Shown here piece by piece: positions 8,065 to 16,078 of a stretch of 64,000 nt of DNA; position 1 is the first letter of the stretch, and every line of letters starts with the position of its first letter. The position numbers were made by a program, and so were the translations under genes. The stretch comes from Pseudomonas sp. stari2 (GTDB lineage: Bacteria; Pseudomonadota; Gammaproteobacteria; Pseudomonadales; Pseudomonadaceae), in NCBI RefSeq assembly GCF_040760005.1, contig NZ_CP099760.1:3901501-3965500 (forward strand). The letters are read 5' to 3'. The notes beneath the pieces are model-generated. The model saw only the letters and a program-made list of their open reading frames with translations, had not been told where the DNA came from and did not search any database.

Positions 8065-8222
8065 CTTTGAGTCCAGTAAGGGTTGGTAGGGACAATGCTT
8101 GGTTTTGTTCTCCCCTTAATAATAAAGACATTGGTCGGCTGGTTATCATAACCAGCGCCCTTATTCACATTAATCCCGGTCACGCCTTCATTTTGACAAT
8201 CGGAACCCGGATGTTTCGCAGA
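8061..8222 (-). pseudogene. Remnant of a polymorphic toxin C-terminus
   Basis: A 53-codon open frame with no start codon of its own ends in TGA at 8063-8061, overlapping the ATG of the next gene. The reading includes GVTGINVNKGAGYDN and ends NPYWTQR, protein-like and unlike a random GC-rich frame. Just upstream the frame is closed by TGA at 8225-8223, while a neighbouring frame reads RNIRVPIVK, so a frameshift or deletion may separate it from the rest. I infer the tail of a toxin domain left when the large N-terminal part was lost. The toxin class cannot be named. Confidence 0.45.
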
Positions 8223-8300
8223 TCAACCAGGGAAAACCGGCCACAGCATCTGAGAACGTTCCAAGAAGCGAAACATCCGACAGATCCGGCGCACTTCACT

Positions 8301-8750
8301 TCAATGCTCAACAGCCCGTTTCGTCGCCACATCCTCCGGCGCCAGTACCCGACCATCGGCTGACAGCAACTCCAGCTTCCTGATCGGCTTCCCCTTCTGC
8401 GCATCGACCATCACCGACCCCGGCTCACCGGGCTCGAACATGAACTCCCCGCCCCACTGCGACAGCGCGACGATCACGGTTTGCAGCGCCCGCCCCTTTT
8501 CCGTCAGCACGTATTCCTTGTAGGCACTACCATCGGACGCCGGCACCAGGCGCAGGATGTCGCGCTCCACCAGGCCTTTGAGGCGAACGCTCAAGATGTT
8601 CTTGGCGATTTCCAGACTTCTCTCGAAATCGCCGAAACGGCGGATGCCTTCCAGTGCATCACGGACGATCAGCAACGACCACCAATCGCCGATCAGGTCC
8701 AGCGTCCGGGCGACCGGGCAGACATTGCCGGCAAGGCTTTTGCGCTTCAT
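8301..8750 (-). CDS. HxlR-family transcriptional regulator
   Basis: 149 residues. The HxlR winged-helix domain is clear: CPVARTLDLIGDWWSLLIVRD (the family Cys plus a recognition region), RFGDFERSLEIAKNILSVRL, and YVLTEKGRALQ in the wing. The start at 8750 is fixed by TGGAG eight bases upstream and by the family N-terminus; the frame runs further upstream but without support. It is divergent from an alpha/beta hydrolase, which it probably controls. HxlR proteins often sense reactive carbonyls or quinones through the N-terminal Cys; whether this one does is not shown. Confidence 0.9.
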   Translation of the reverse strand: MKRKSLAGNVCPVARTLDLIGDWWSLLIVRDALEGIRRFGDFERSLEIAKNILSVRLKGLVERDILRLVPASDGSAYKEYVLTEKGRALQTVIVALSQWGGEFMFEPGEPGSVMVDAQKGKPIRKLELLSADGRVLAPEDVATKRAVEH

Positions 8751-8786
8751 TTCGGGTGTCTCCAGCAATTCGGCAGGTTCGATTCG

Positions 8787-8801
8787 GTTGCATCTTACAA
8801 C
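8787..8801. promoter_or_regulatory. Candidate HxlR operator
   Basis: GTTG-CATCTTA-CAAC is an inverted repeat in the gap between the divergent regulator and hydrolase genes, with another GTTGC copy at 8806. Position suggests an operator; no binding evidence is available. Confidence 0.4.
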
Positions 8802-8933
8802 CTGCGTTGCAAAAACCGATAACGCCATGCGCCACGAACTTAGCACCTGCGTACAAGTGGCCGAACTGCTTTCCCGCGATAGTGATTGCTGCCACCACGG
8901 CAACCACATAGAGCCAACCTCCAAGGAGTTTCC

Positions 8934-9752
8934 ATGAGCACGTTCACCACCCAAGACGGCACCGAGATCTATTTCAAGGACTGGGGCAGCGGCAAGCCCG
9001 TGTTGTTCAGCCATGGCTGGCCGCTGGACGCCGACATGTGGGAATACCAGATGGAGTACCTGAGCAGCCGCGGCTACCGCACCATCGCCTTCGACCGTCG
9101 TGGTTTCGGGCGCTCCGAGCAGCCATGGACCGGTTACGACTACGACACCTTCGCCGATGACATCGCGCAACTGATCGAGCACCTGGATCTACGTGACGTG
9201 ACCCTCGTCGGTTTCTCCATGGGCGGCGGCGATGTCAGCCGCTACATTGCGCGTCACGGCAACGAACGTGTTGCCGGGCTGGTGCTGCTGGGCGCGGTGA
9301 CGCCGCTGTTCGGACAGAAACCGGACTTCGCCGAAGGCGTCGACAAGTCGGTGTTCGACGGGATCAAGGCCGGCCTGCTGAAGGATCGTGCACAGTTCAT
9401 CGCCGATTTCGCCGCACCGTTCTACGGCACCAACCAGGGCCAGAAGGTCTCCGATGGCGTACTGACGCAAACCTTGAACATCGCCCTGCTGGCTTCGCTG
9501 AAAGGCACGCTGGATTGCGTCACCGCTTTCTCGGAAACCGACTTCCGCCCGGACATGGCGAAAATCGATGTGCCGACCCTGGTGATTCATGGCGACGGCG
9601 ACCAGATCGTGCCGTTCGAAACCACCGGCAAACGCGCCGCCGCACAGATCAAGGGCGCCGAACTGAAGGTGTATGCCGGGGCGCCCCACGGCTTCGCCGT
9701 GACCCATGCGCAGCAATTGAATGAAGACCTGCTGGCGTTTCTCAATCGCTGA
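8934..9752 (+). CDS. Alpha/beta hydrolase (cofactor-free haloperoxidase/esterase type)
   Basis: 272 residues. The fold is shown by the oxyanion HGWP motif near residue 27, the nucleophile elbow GFSMGG with Ser95, an acid in HGDGDQIVP near residue 220, and a catalytic His in GAPHGFAVTH near the C-terminus. FDRRGFGRSEQPW is characteristic of the non-heme chloroperoxidase group, which acts as esterase or perhydrolase. The start has AAGGAG six bases upstream. It is divergent from an HxlR regulator and followed by a strong terminator, so it forms a single-gene unit. The substrate is unknown. Confidence 0.92.
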   Translation: MSTFTTQDGTEIYFKDWGSGKPVLFSHGWPLDADMWEYQMEYLSSRGYRTIAFDRRGFGRSEQPWTGYDYDTFADDIAQLIEHLDLRDVTLVGFSMGGGDVSRYIARHGNERVAGLVLLGAVTPLFGQKPDFAEGVDKSVFDGIKAGLLKDRAQFIADFAAPFYGTNQGQKVSDGVLTQTLNIALLASLKGTLDCVTAFSETDFRPDMAKIDVPTLVIHGDGDQIVPFETTGKRAAAQIKGAELKVYAGAPHGFAVTHAQQLNEDLLAFLNR

Positions 9753-9778
9753 GTCCGTGTGATCTGAACACACCTTGC

Positions 9779-9817
9779 AAAGGGCCGCCGACAACCCTGT
9801 CGGCGGCCCTTTTTTTC
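9779..9817 (+). terminator. Intrinsic terminator after the alpha/beta hydrolase
   Basis: AAAGGGCCGCCGACA at 9779-9793 pairs with 9798-9812, loop ACCC, and runs into seven T's. Confidence 0.9.
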
Positions 9818-9951
9818 GTTGTCCCGGATTCCGGTGCCATGGCGAGACCCAGCATTTACGGGGCTTCTAAGCCTCTGCATCACGTTTTTATCTTCACATG
9901 CCAGCTTAATAATATTTTACCGATAACCACCCCCTCCCTAGTCTGATCCCA

Positions 9952-10010
9952 AGCACAGAGAACAGGTCGACAGCGGCCTGAATCCAACGGCCTCGTGAGA
10001 AGGGATCAGA
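9952..10010 (+). promoter_or_regulatory. Possible RBS-masking long-range stem
   Basis: TCTGATCCC (9952-9960) is perfectly complementary to GGGATCAGA (10002-10010), which ends one base before the ATG of the FAD monooxygenase. If both lie in the mRNA, the stem would cover the GAAGGGA ribosome-binding region. Whether transcription starts upstream of 9952 is unknown. Confidence 0.35.
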
Positions 10011-10011
10011 G

Positions 10012-11319
10012 ATGACCACTGAAATAATAAAAACAGACACGCTTGTTGTCGGCGCCGGTCAAGCGGGTGTGGCCATGAGTGAACACCTGAGCAAACTCGG
10101 TGTACCGCACCTGGTGCTGGAGCGCAGTCGCATTGCCGAACGCTGGCGCACCGGGCGCTGGGATTCGCTGGTGGCCAATGGTCCGGCGTGGCACGACCGC
10201 TTTCCGGGGATGGAATTCGACGATGTCGATCCGGATGGTTTTGCCCACAAGGAACGCGTTGCGGACTACTTCGAAGCCTATGCGAAGAAATTCAATGCGC
10301 CAATCCGCACCGGCGTCGATGTGAAAAGCGTGGTGCGCAATGTCGGGCGTCCGGGTTTCACCGTAGAGACCTCCGAGGGCGTGATTGAAGCGGCCCGCGT
10401 CGTCGCCGCCACCGGCCCGTTCCAGCGTCCGGTGATTCCGGCGATTGCGCCGAAAGATGAACGTCTGCTGCAGATTCACTCGGCCGACTATCGCAACCCG
10501 CAACAGCTGCCGGCCGGTGCGGTGCTAGTGGTCGGTGCCGGTTCGTCGGGCGTGCAGATCGCCGACGAATTGCAGCGTTCGGGCAAGCAGGTTTACCTCT
10601 CGGTCGGTGCCCATGACCGTCCTCCTCGCGCTTATCGCAACCGCGATTTCTGCTGGTGGCTCGGCGTACTCGGTGAGTGGGATCAGGCCGCAATGAAACC
10701 CGGCCGCGAACACGTGACCATCGCCGTCAGCGGCGCCCACGGTGGCCGCACCATCGACTTCCGTGGCCTGGCCCATCGCGGCATGACTCTGGTCGGTGTG
10801 ACCGAGTCATTCAGTAACGGTGTGGTGACCTTCAAGCACGACCTGCGCGACAACCTCAAGCGTGGCGACGAGAACTACCTCGCGCTGCTGGAAGCCGCCG
10901 ACGCCTACATCGAACGCAACGGCCTCGATCTGCCACTGGAACCGGAAGCCCGGGAGACGTATCCGGACCCTGAATGCGTGAAGAACCCGCTGACCGATCT
11001 CGATCTGGCTGCCGCCGGGATCACCTCGATCATCTGGGCCACCGGTTTTGCCGTGGATTATTCCTGGCTGAAAGTTGCCGCGTTCGACGACAACGGCAAA
11101 CCACAACACCAGCGCGGTGTGTCCAGCGAAGCGGGTGTGTATTTCCTCGGTCTGCCGTGGCAGTCACGACGCGGGTCGTCGTTCATCTGGGGCGTGTGGC
11201 ACGACGCCAAGCACGTGGCCGATCACATCGCCACCCAGCGCAAATACCTGGCCTATCGCGATGCCGAACAACGCGAAGCCGCGCTGCACAACAACGCTGT
11301 CGACACCGTCGACGCTTGA
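10012..11319 (+). CDS. FAD/NADPH-dependent monooxygenase (FMO/CzcO-like)
   Basis: 435 residues with two dinucleotide-binding folds: GAGQAG at 14-19 for FAD and GAGSSG at 175-180 for NADPH, plus a third flavin contact in WATGFAVDYSWL near residue 345. The order and spacing match flavin-containing monooxygenase relatives that hydroxylate N or S atoms or act as Baeyer-Villiger enzymes. It begins a five-gene plus-strand series with Rid, DUF1028, M20 deacylase and NCS1 permease genes, so it probably performs the first oxidation of the imported compound. The region just ahead of its start can fold against the leader (9952-10010). Confidence 0.88.
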   Translation: MTTEIIKTDTLVVGAGQAGVAMSEHLSKLGVPHLVLERSRIAERWRTGRWDSLVANGPAWHDRFPGMEFDDVDPDGFAHKERVADYFEAYAKKFNAPIRTGVDVKSVVRNVGRPGFTVETSEGVIEAARVVAATGPFQRPVIPAIAPKDERLLQIHSADYRNPQQLPAGAVLVVGAGSSGVQIADELQRSGKQVYLSVGAHDRPPRAYRNRDFCWWLGVLGEWDQAAMKPGREHVTIAVSGAHGGRTIDFRGLAHRGMTLVGVTESFSNGVVTFKHDLRDNLKRGDENYLALLEAADAYIERNGLDLPLEPEARETYPDPECVKNPLTDLDLAAAGITSIIWATGFAVDYSWLKVAAFDDNGKPQHQRGVSSEAGVYFLGLPWQSRRGSSFIWGVWHDAKHVADHIATQRKYLAYRDAEQREAALHNNAVDTVDA

Positions 11320-11377
11320 TTTCCCTCTTCCATACCGGCGCCTGTCGCGCCGGGATCGATTTCGTCAGGAGCCTCAC

Positions 11378-11794
11378 ATGAGTCAGCCAACACACACCCG
11401 CATTCGCATGTTCAACACCAAGGACACTTACCCGAACCAGACCCTGGACAACGATCTGTGCCAGGCCGTGCGTGCCGGCAACACCGTGTATGTCCGTGGT
11501 CAGGTCGGCACCAATTTCGATGGCGAACTGGTCGGCCTCGGCGACCCGCGCGCGCAGACCGAACAGGCCATGCGCAACGTCAAGCAATTGCTCGAAGAGG
11601 CCGGCAGCGACCTGAGCCATATCGTCAAGACCACCACTTACCTGATCGACCCGCGCTACCGCGAGCCGGTGTATCAGGAAGTCGGCAAATGGCTGAAAGG
11701 CGTGTTCCCGATTTCCACCGGGCTGGTGGTGTCGGCCTTGGGTCAGCCGCAGTGGCTGATGGAGATCGATGTGGTTGCGGTGATTCCCGAGTAA
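11378..11794 (+). CDS. Rid (YjgF/YER057c/UK114) family protein lacking the RidA catalytic Arg
   Basis: 138 residues, a Rid-fold protein that would form a trimer in the cytoplasm. Family landmarks are AVRAGNTVYVRGQVG, the helix QTEQAMRNVKQLLEEAG, and the C-terminal MEIDVVAV strand. In E. coli RidA the imine-hydrolysing Arg105 lies in FPARSCVEV; the equivalent here is FPISTGLVV, so Arg is replaced by Ser. It is therefore not expected to be a classic RidA deaminase but one of the other Rid subfamilies, several of which sit in catabolic operons. CAGGAG precedes the ATG. It lies between the FAD monooxygenase and the DUF1028 gene. Confidence 0.9.
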   Translation: MSQPTHTRIRMFNTKDTYPNQTLDNDLCQAVRAGNTVYVRGQVGTNFDGELVGLGDPRAQTEQAMRNVKQLLEEAGSDLSHIVKTTTYLIDPRYREPVYQEVGKWLKGVFPISTGLVVSALGQPQWLMEIDVVAVIPE

Positions 11795-11821
11795 TTCGAC
11801 CTTAGCGAAAGGAGGCCACAC

Positions 11822-12499
11822 ATGACATTTTCCATCGCCGCCCGTTGCCCCGAAACCGGTCAGTTCGGCATCGCCATCAGTTCCTCCAGCATCGCCGTCG
11901 GTGCCCGCTGCCCGTGGCTGCTGCCCGGTGTCGGCGCGGTGTCGAGCCAGAACATCACCCTGCCGTCGCTCGGCCCGGAAGTGCTCGCCTTGATGGAGCA
12001 AGGCCTGGCGCCGGAGGCGGCGCTGGACAAGGTGCTGACCCGCAACGGCTACAGCCAGTACCGGCAGATCACGGCGATCAACCACCTCGGCCAGACCGCA
12101 CATTTCAGCGGCGCGCAAACCCTGGGCGTGCACAACGCCGTGTCTGGCGAACAGTGCGTGGCGGCAGGCAACATGCTCGCCGGGCGCTCGGTGATCGAAG
12201 CCATGGTCAGCGCCTTCGAGGATGGCGAAGGCCAATTGGCCGATCGCCTGCTCAAGGCTTTACACGCCGCTCAGGCCTTGGGCGGTGAAGCGGGTCCGGT
12301 GCATTCAGCGGCCGTGGTTGTGGTCGGCGAGCTGACCTGGCCCATCGTCAACCTGCGGGTGGACTGGGCCGATGAAGACCCGATCGGGCAATTGCAAAAA
12401 CTCTGGGACGCCTATCGCCCGCAGCTTCAGGACTACATCGATCGCGCCCTCGATCCGGCCAAGGCGCCGGGCTACGGGGTTGCCGGAGACGACCGATGA
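11822..12499 (+). CDS. DUF1028 family protein
   Basis: 225 residues matching the DUF1028 family, proposed to have an Ntn-hydrolase-like fold. The N-terminus TFSIAARCP, followed by FGIAISSSSIAVGARCPW, GVGAVSSQN and GAQTLG, is diagnostic. The residue after the initiator Met is Thr2, compatible with an N-terminal nucleophile after Met removal, although this is inference. A strong AAAGGAGG lies before the ATG. The stop overlaps the next start by four bases (ATGA at 12496-12499), so it is translationally coupled to the M20 deacylase. The biochemical role of the family is not established; here it is part of a Rid/monooxygenase catabolic set. Confidence 0.85.
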   Translation: MTFSIAARCPETGQFGIAISSSSIAVGARCPWLLPGVGAVSSQNITLPSLGPEVLALMEQGLAPEAALDKVLTRNGYSQYRQITAINHLGQTAHFSGAQTLGVHNAVSGEQCVAAGNMLAGRSVIEAMVSAFEDGEGQLADRLLKALHAAQALGGEAGPVHSAAVVVVGELTWPIVNLRVDWADEDPIGQLQKLWDAYRPQLQDYIDRALDPAKAPGYGVAGDDR

Positions 12500-13644
12500 G
12501 CGACAGCGTCGCGTTGCTCAAGACGCTGGTGGGGTTCGACACCACCAGCCGCGAGTCCAACCTGCAATTGATCGACTTCGTGCGCAGCTACCTCGAAGGT
12601 TTCGATGTGCCGTGCGAGCTGATCTACAACGATGAGCGCAGCAAGGCCAATCTGTTCGCCACGATTGGACCGGCGGATTTGCCTGGCGTCGTGTTGTCGG
12701 GGCACACCGATGTGGTGCCTGCCGATGGTCAGCCATGGACCGTGCCGCCGTTCGAATTGAGCGAGCGCGACGGCAAGCTTTACGGTCGCGGCACCGCAGA
12801 CATGAAGGGCTACATCGCCTGCGTGCTCGCATTGGTGCCGTCGTTGATCGAAGCACCTTTGCGTATGCCGGTGCACATTGCCCTGTCCTATGACGAAGAG
12901 GTCGGCTGCCTCGGCGTGCGTTCGTTGCTCAAGGTGTTGGAGCAGCGTCCGGTCAAACCGCTGTTGTGCATCATCGGCGAGCCAACCGAACTCAAACCGG
13001 TGCTCGGGCACAAGGGCAAACTGGCGATGCGCTGCGATGTCCAGGGTCACGCCTGCCATTCGGCCTACGCGCCGCTCGGGGTCAACGCCATCGAATGCGC
13101 CGCCGAGCTGATCGGCGAACTGGGACGCATCGGTCGGCAGCTCAAGGACGAACATCTCGACCCGCGTTTCGACCCGCCGTACTCCACGGTGCAAACCGGT
13201 GTGATCAGCGGCGGAAAAGCCCTGAACATCGTCCCTGCCGACTGCCGTTTCGACTTCGAAATCCGCGCCCTGCCCTCGCAGGATCCGGCGGTCGTCGCCC
13301 AGCAGCTCAAGGTTTACGCCGAACAACAAATGCTGCCGCGCATGCGGGCCGTCAGCGAACAAAGCGATATCCGCTTCAGCGAACTGTCGGCGTATCCGGG
13401 GTTGGCGACTGATTCCCGGAGTCAGGCTGCGCAATTGGTCGCCACGTTCTGTGGTTCGGATGATTTCGGCACTGTTGCGTTTGGGACCGAAGGCGGCTTG
13501 TTCGACGCAGTGGGGATCCCCACAGTTGTGTGCGGCCCCGGGAGCATGGATCAGGGCCACAAGCCGGACGAGTTCGTCAGCGTCGATCAACTCAAGGCCT
13601 GTGATGAGATGCTGCAACGGATGCTGGCTTCGATTCGTCTTTGA
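12496..13644 (+). CDS. M20 family metallo-deacylase (ArgE-like)
   Basis: 382 residues, close in length and motifs to N-acetylornithine deacetylase. Zinc ligands and catalytic residues are visible: SGHTDVVP (His70), GRGTADMKG (Asp102), DEEVG (Glu134/Glu135), GEPTEL and the C-terminal GPGSMDQGHKPDEF (His). A dimerisation domain lies between about 175 and 285. It would hydrolyse an N-acyl or amide bond in the cytoplasm. Because it is coupled to DUF1028 and lies beside Rid and an FAD monooxygenase rather than arginine genes, its substrate is probably a catabolic intermediate and not acetylornithine. Start coupling by ATGA overlap fixes the N-terminus. Confidence 0.9.
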   Translation: MSDSVALLKTLVGFDTTSRESNLQLIDFVRSYLEGFDVPCELIYNDERSKANLFATIGPADLPGVVLSGHTDVVPADGQPWTVPPFELSERDGKLYGRGTADMKGYIACVLALVPSLIEAPLRMPVHIALSYDEEVGCLGVRSLLKVLEQRPVKPLLCIIGEPTELKPVLGHKGKLAMRCDVQGHACHSAYAPLGVNAIECAAELIGELGRIGRQLKDEHLDPRFDPPYSTVQTGVISGGKALNIVPADCRFDFEIRALPSQDPAVVAQQLKVYAEQQMLPRMRAVSEQSDIRFSELSAYPGLATDSRSQAAQLVATFCGSDDFGTVAFGTEGGLFDAVGIPTVVCGPGSMDQGHKPDEFVSVDQLKACDEMLQRMLASIRL

Positions 13645-13895
13645 AAAAACGGTCTGGCTGCTGGATAAAAGTCCACAGCCAAGCCGCAGTAACACCCACA
13701 GACAGCTGCTCCCATGGAGCTCAGCTGCGTTGTCGTTCATGGTTCTGAAACACCCGAAACAGAGGGTTTTCACCTGACCGGAGAGCCTCGCTTTTTTAAC
13801 GCCTGAAGCAACAAAACTACTAATTTATCTCTCCCCTTTCCTTGCCCATGATCGACCCCAACAAGAAATGCGCCGTCCGTGCCGGCGCTCACTGA

Positions 13896-13911
13896 AGTAC
13901 GTCCACGTACT
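13896..13911. promoter_or_regulatory. Dyad upstream of the second NCS1 permease
   Basis: AGTACG-TCCA-CGTACT is a perfect 6-bp inverted repeat 23 bases before the permease start, within the 289-base gap after the deacylase. It could be an operator or a leader hairpin. Confidence 0.35.
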
Positions 13912-13933
13912 CGTCCTTGCCTTGGAGTTCGTC

Positions 13934-15349
13934 ATGGCCACCTCTGCAACAACGTCCGCACCGCTCATTGAGAAACACACGATCGGCTACGTGCCGCCCG
14001 AAGATCGCCACGGAAAGGTCAGGGATCTGTTCACCCTCTGGTTCGGCGGCAATATCGCGCCGTTGCCCATCGTCACCGGCGCCCTCGGCGTGCAGTTGTT
14101 CCACCTGAATCTGGTGTGGGGCATCGTCGCCATTCTGGTCGGCCATCTGGTCGGCGGTGTGTTGATGGCGCTGCACTCGGCGCAAGGCCCGCAGATGGGC
14201 ATTCCGCAGATGATCCAGAGCCGCGCGCAGTTCGGCTCCCTTGGCGCGCTGCTGGTGGTGTTGATTGCCGGCGTCATGTACATCGGTTTCTTCGCCTCCA
14301 ACATCGTGCTCGCCGGCAAGTCGCTGCATGGCGTCGTCGACAGCGTTCCGGTGCCGGTCGGCATCGTCATCGGCGCGCTGGGCTCGGGAATCATCGGGAT
14401 CATCGGTTACCGCTTCATCCACGTGCTCAACCGCATCGGCACCTGGGTACTGGGGATCGGGATTGTGGTCGGCTTCGGCTACATCCTGACTCACGTGCAG
14501 ACCGCCGACTTCCTCACCCGTGGCAGTTTCAATCTCTCGGGCTGGCTCGCGACGGTGTCGCTGGCGGCGTTGTGGCAGATCGCGTTTGCGCCTTACGTTT
14601 CGGACTATTCGCGTTACCTGCCGGCCAATGTGCCGGTGGCCGCGACGTTCTGGACCACTTACCTTGGCTCCGCACTGGGCTCCAGCCTGTCGTTCATTTT
14701 CGGTGCGGTCGCCGTGCTGGCAACGCCGGTGGGCATGGACACCATGGACGCGGTGAAACTCGCCACCGGCTCGATCGGCCCGTTGATGCTGGTGCTGTTC
14801 CTGCTCAGCGTGATCAGCCACAACGCGCTCAACCTGTACGGCGCGGTGCTGTCGCTGATCACCTTGGTGCAGACCTTCGCCTACCGCTGGATTCCGACCG
14901 CCAAGAGCCGCGCGGTGATTTCGCTGATCGTGCTGCTGGCCTGCTGCTTCGCTGCGGTCGGCGCATCGTCGGACTTCATTGGCCATTTCGTCGACATGGT
15001 GCTGGTGCTGCTGGTGGTGTTGGTACCGTGGACAGCGATCAACCTGATCGACTTCTACGCCATCCACAAAGGCCAGTACGACATCGCCTCGATCTTCCAG
15101 GTCGACGGCGGCATCTATGGCCGCTACAACCCGCAAGCCTTGCTGGCGTACGCGATCGGCATTGTGGTGCAGATTCCGTTCATGAACACGCCGCTGTACG
15201 TCGGCCCGGTGTCGGCGCACATCAACGGCGCGGACCTTTCCTGGCTGGTGGGATTGCTGGTGACGTCGCCGCTGTATTTCTGGCTGGCCAGTCGGGACAG
15301 TGCTTATCGCCGGCGGCTGATGACCGGGAAACTGGCGGGCACTCTCTGA
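13934..15349 (+). CDS. NCS1-family nucleobase/heterocycle permease (CodB-like), copy 2
   Basis: 471 residues, about twelve membrane helices, inner membrane. It matches the permease at 3842-5248 along its whole length: HGKVRDLFTLWF, NIAPLPIVTGA, SAQGPQMGIPQM, LTRGSFNLSGWLATVSL, YVSDYSRYLPA and SHNALNLYGAVLS are shared almost unchanged. The ATG at 13934 has TGGAG seven bases upstream; the frame continues further but without a site. It ends the FMO-Rid-DUF1028-M20 series and probably imports the pathway's substrate. A 289-base gap with a dyad separates it from the deacylase, so it may also have its own promoter. Confidence 0.92.
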   Translation: MATSATTSAPLIEKHTIGYVPPEDRHGKVRDLFTLWFGGNIAPLPIVTGALGVQLFHLNLVWGIVAILVGHLVGGVLMALHSAQGPQMGIPQMIQSRAQFGSLGALLVVLIAGVMYIGFFASNIVLAGKSLHGVVDSVPVPVGIVIGALGSGIIGIIGYRFIHVLNRIGTWVLGIGIVVGFGYILTHVQTADFLTRGSFNLSGWLATVSLAALWQIAFAPYVSDYSRYLPANVPVAATFWTTYLGSALGSSLSFIFGAVAVLATPVGMDTMDAVKLATGSIGPLMLVLFLLSVISHNALNLYGAVLSLITLVQTFAYRWIPTAKSRAVISLIVLLACCFAAVGASSDFIGHFVDMVLVLLVVLVPWTAINLIDFYAIHKGQYDIASIFQVDGGIYGRYNPQALLAYAIGIVVQIPFMNTPLYVGPVSAHINGADLSWLVGLLVTSPLYFWLASRDSAYRRRLMTGKLAGTL

Positions 15350-15448
15350 GATTGACTCGATGCACCAACAAGGCCCGCCCTGTGCGGGCCTTCTGCATTG
15401 CGTTGTGCTATTTCTTTACGCCCGACCACAACCGGAGATGGAATTCCA

Positions 15449-16072
15449 ATGCTGCGAATTCTGGGCAAAGCCTCATCAATCAATGTGCGCAAAGTGCTGT
15501 GGACCTGTGCTGAATTGAACCTTTCCTTCGAACGCGAGGACTGGGGCTCAGGTTTTCAATCGACATGGACGCCGGAGTTCCTCGCACTCAATCCCTGCGC
15601 GATGGTGCCGGTGATTCAAGACGATGACTTCACGCTGTGGGAATCGAACTCGATCATTCGCTATCTGGCATCGCGTTATAGCGGCGAACAGCTTTACCCG
15701 AGCGAGGCGCGCGCCCGCGCGCGGGTGGACCAATGGATAGACTGGCAGGCTTCGGAGCTGAACAAGTCCTGGTCGTACGCGTTCATGTCGCTGGTACGCC
15801 AGTCACCCGCGCATCAGGACAGCCATACTCTTGCGGCCGGTTGCCGGGAGTGGGCAAGGCACATGGAGATCCTCGACCGGCAACTGCAAAAGACCGGTGC
15901 CTATGTCAGCGGCGAGCAGTTTTCCCTCGCCGACATTCCGATCGGTCTGTCGGTCAATCGCTGGTTCGAGACGCCGCTGGAACATCCGCACTTGCCGGCG
16001 GTGAGCGCTTATTACGAACGCTTGAGTCAGCGCCCCGCTTACCGATTGCATGGACGAAACGGCACGCCTTGA
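15449..16072 (+). CDS. Glutathione S-transferase family protein
   Basis: 207 residues with the N-terminal thioredoxin-like domain (about 1-80) and the helical C-terminal domain (about 90-200). The active-site helix begins [12 protein letters not shown], where a Ser near residue 9 can serve as the glutathione-thiolate residue. The cis-Pro strand MVPVIQDDD and the ESNSIIRYL motif that holds the glutamyl moiety are clear. C-terminal FSLADIPIG carries the conserved folding Asp. It is a cytosolic conjugating or reducing enzyme of unknown substrate. It follows the second NCS1 permease by 100 bases on the same strand. Confidence 0.9.
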   Translation: MLRILGKASSINVRKVLWTCAELNLSFEREDWGSGFQSTWTPEFLALNPCAMVPVIQDDDFTLWESNSIIRYLASRYSGEQLYPSEARARARVDQWIDWQASELNKSWSYAFMSLVRQSPAHQDSHTLAAGCREWARHMEILDRQLQKTGAYVSGEQFSLADIPIGLSVNRWFETPLEHPHLPAVSAYYERLSQRPAYRLHGRNGTP

Positions 16073-16078
16073 TGCCGG

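Noticed and set aside
12496..13644. Calling the M20 gene true argE of arginine synthesis
   Set aside because: Motifs fit, but the coupling to DUF1028 and the Rid/FMO context indicate a catabolic relative; no arginine genes are nearby.
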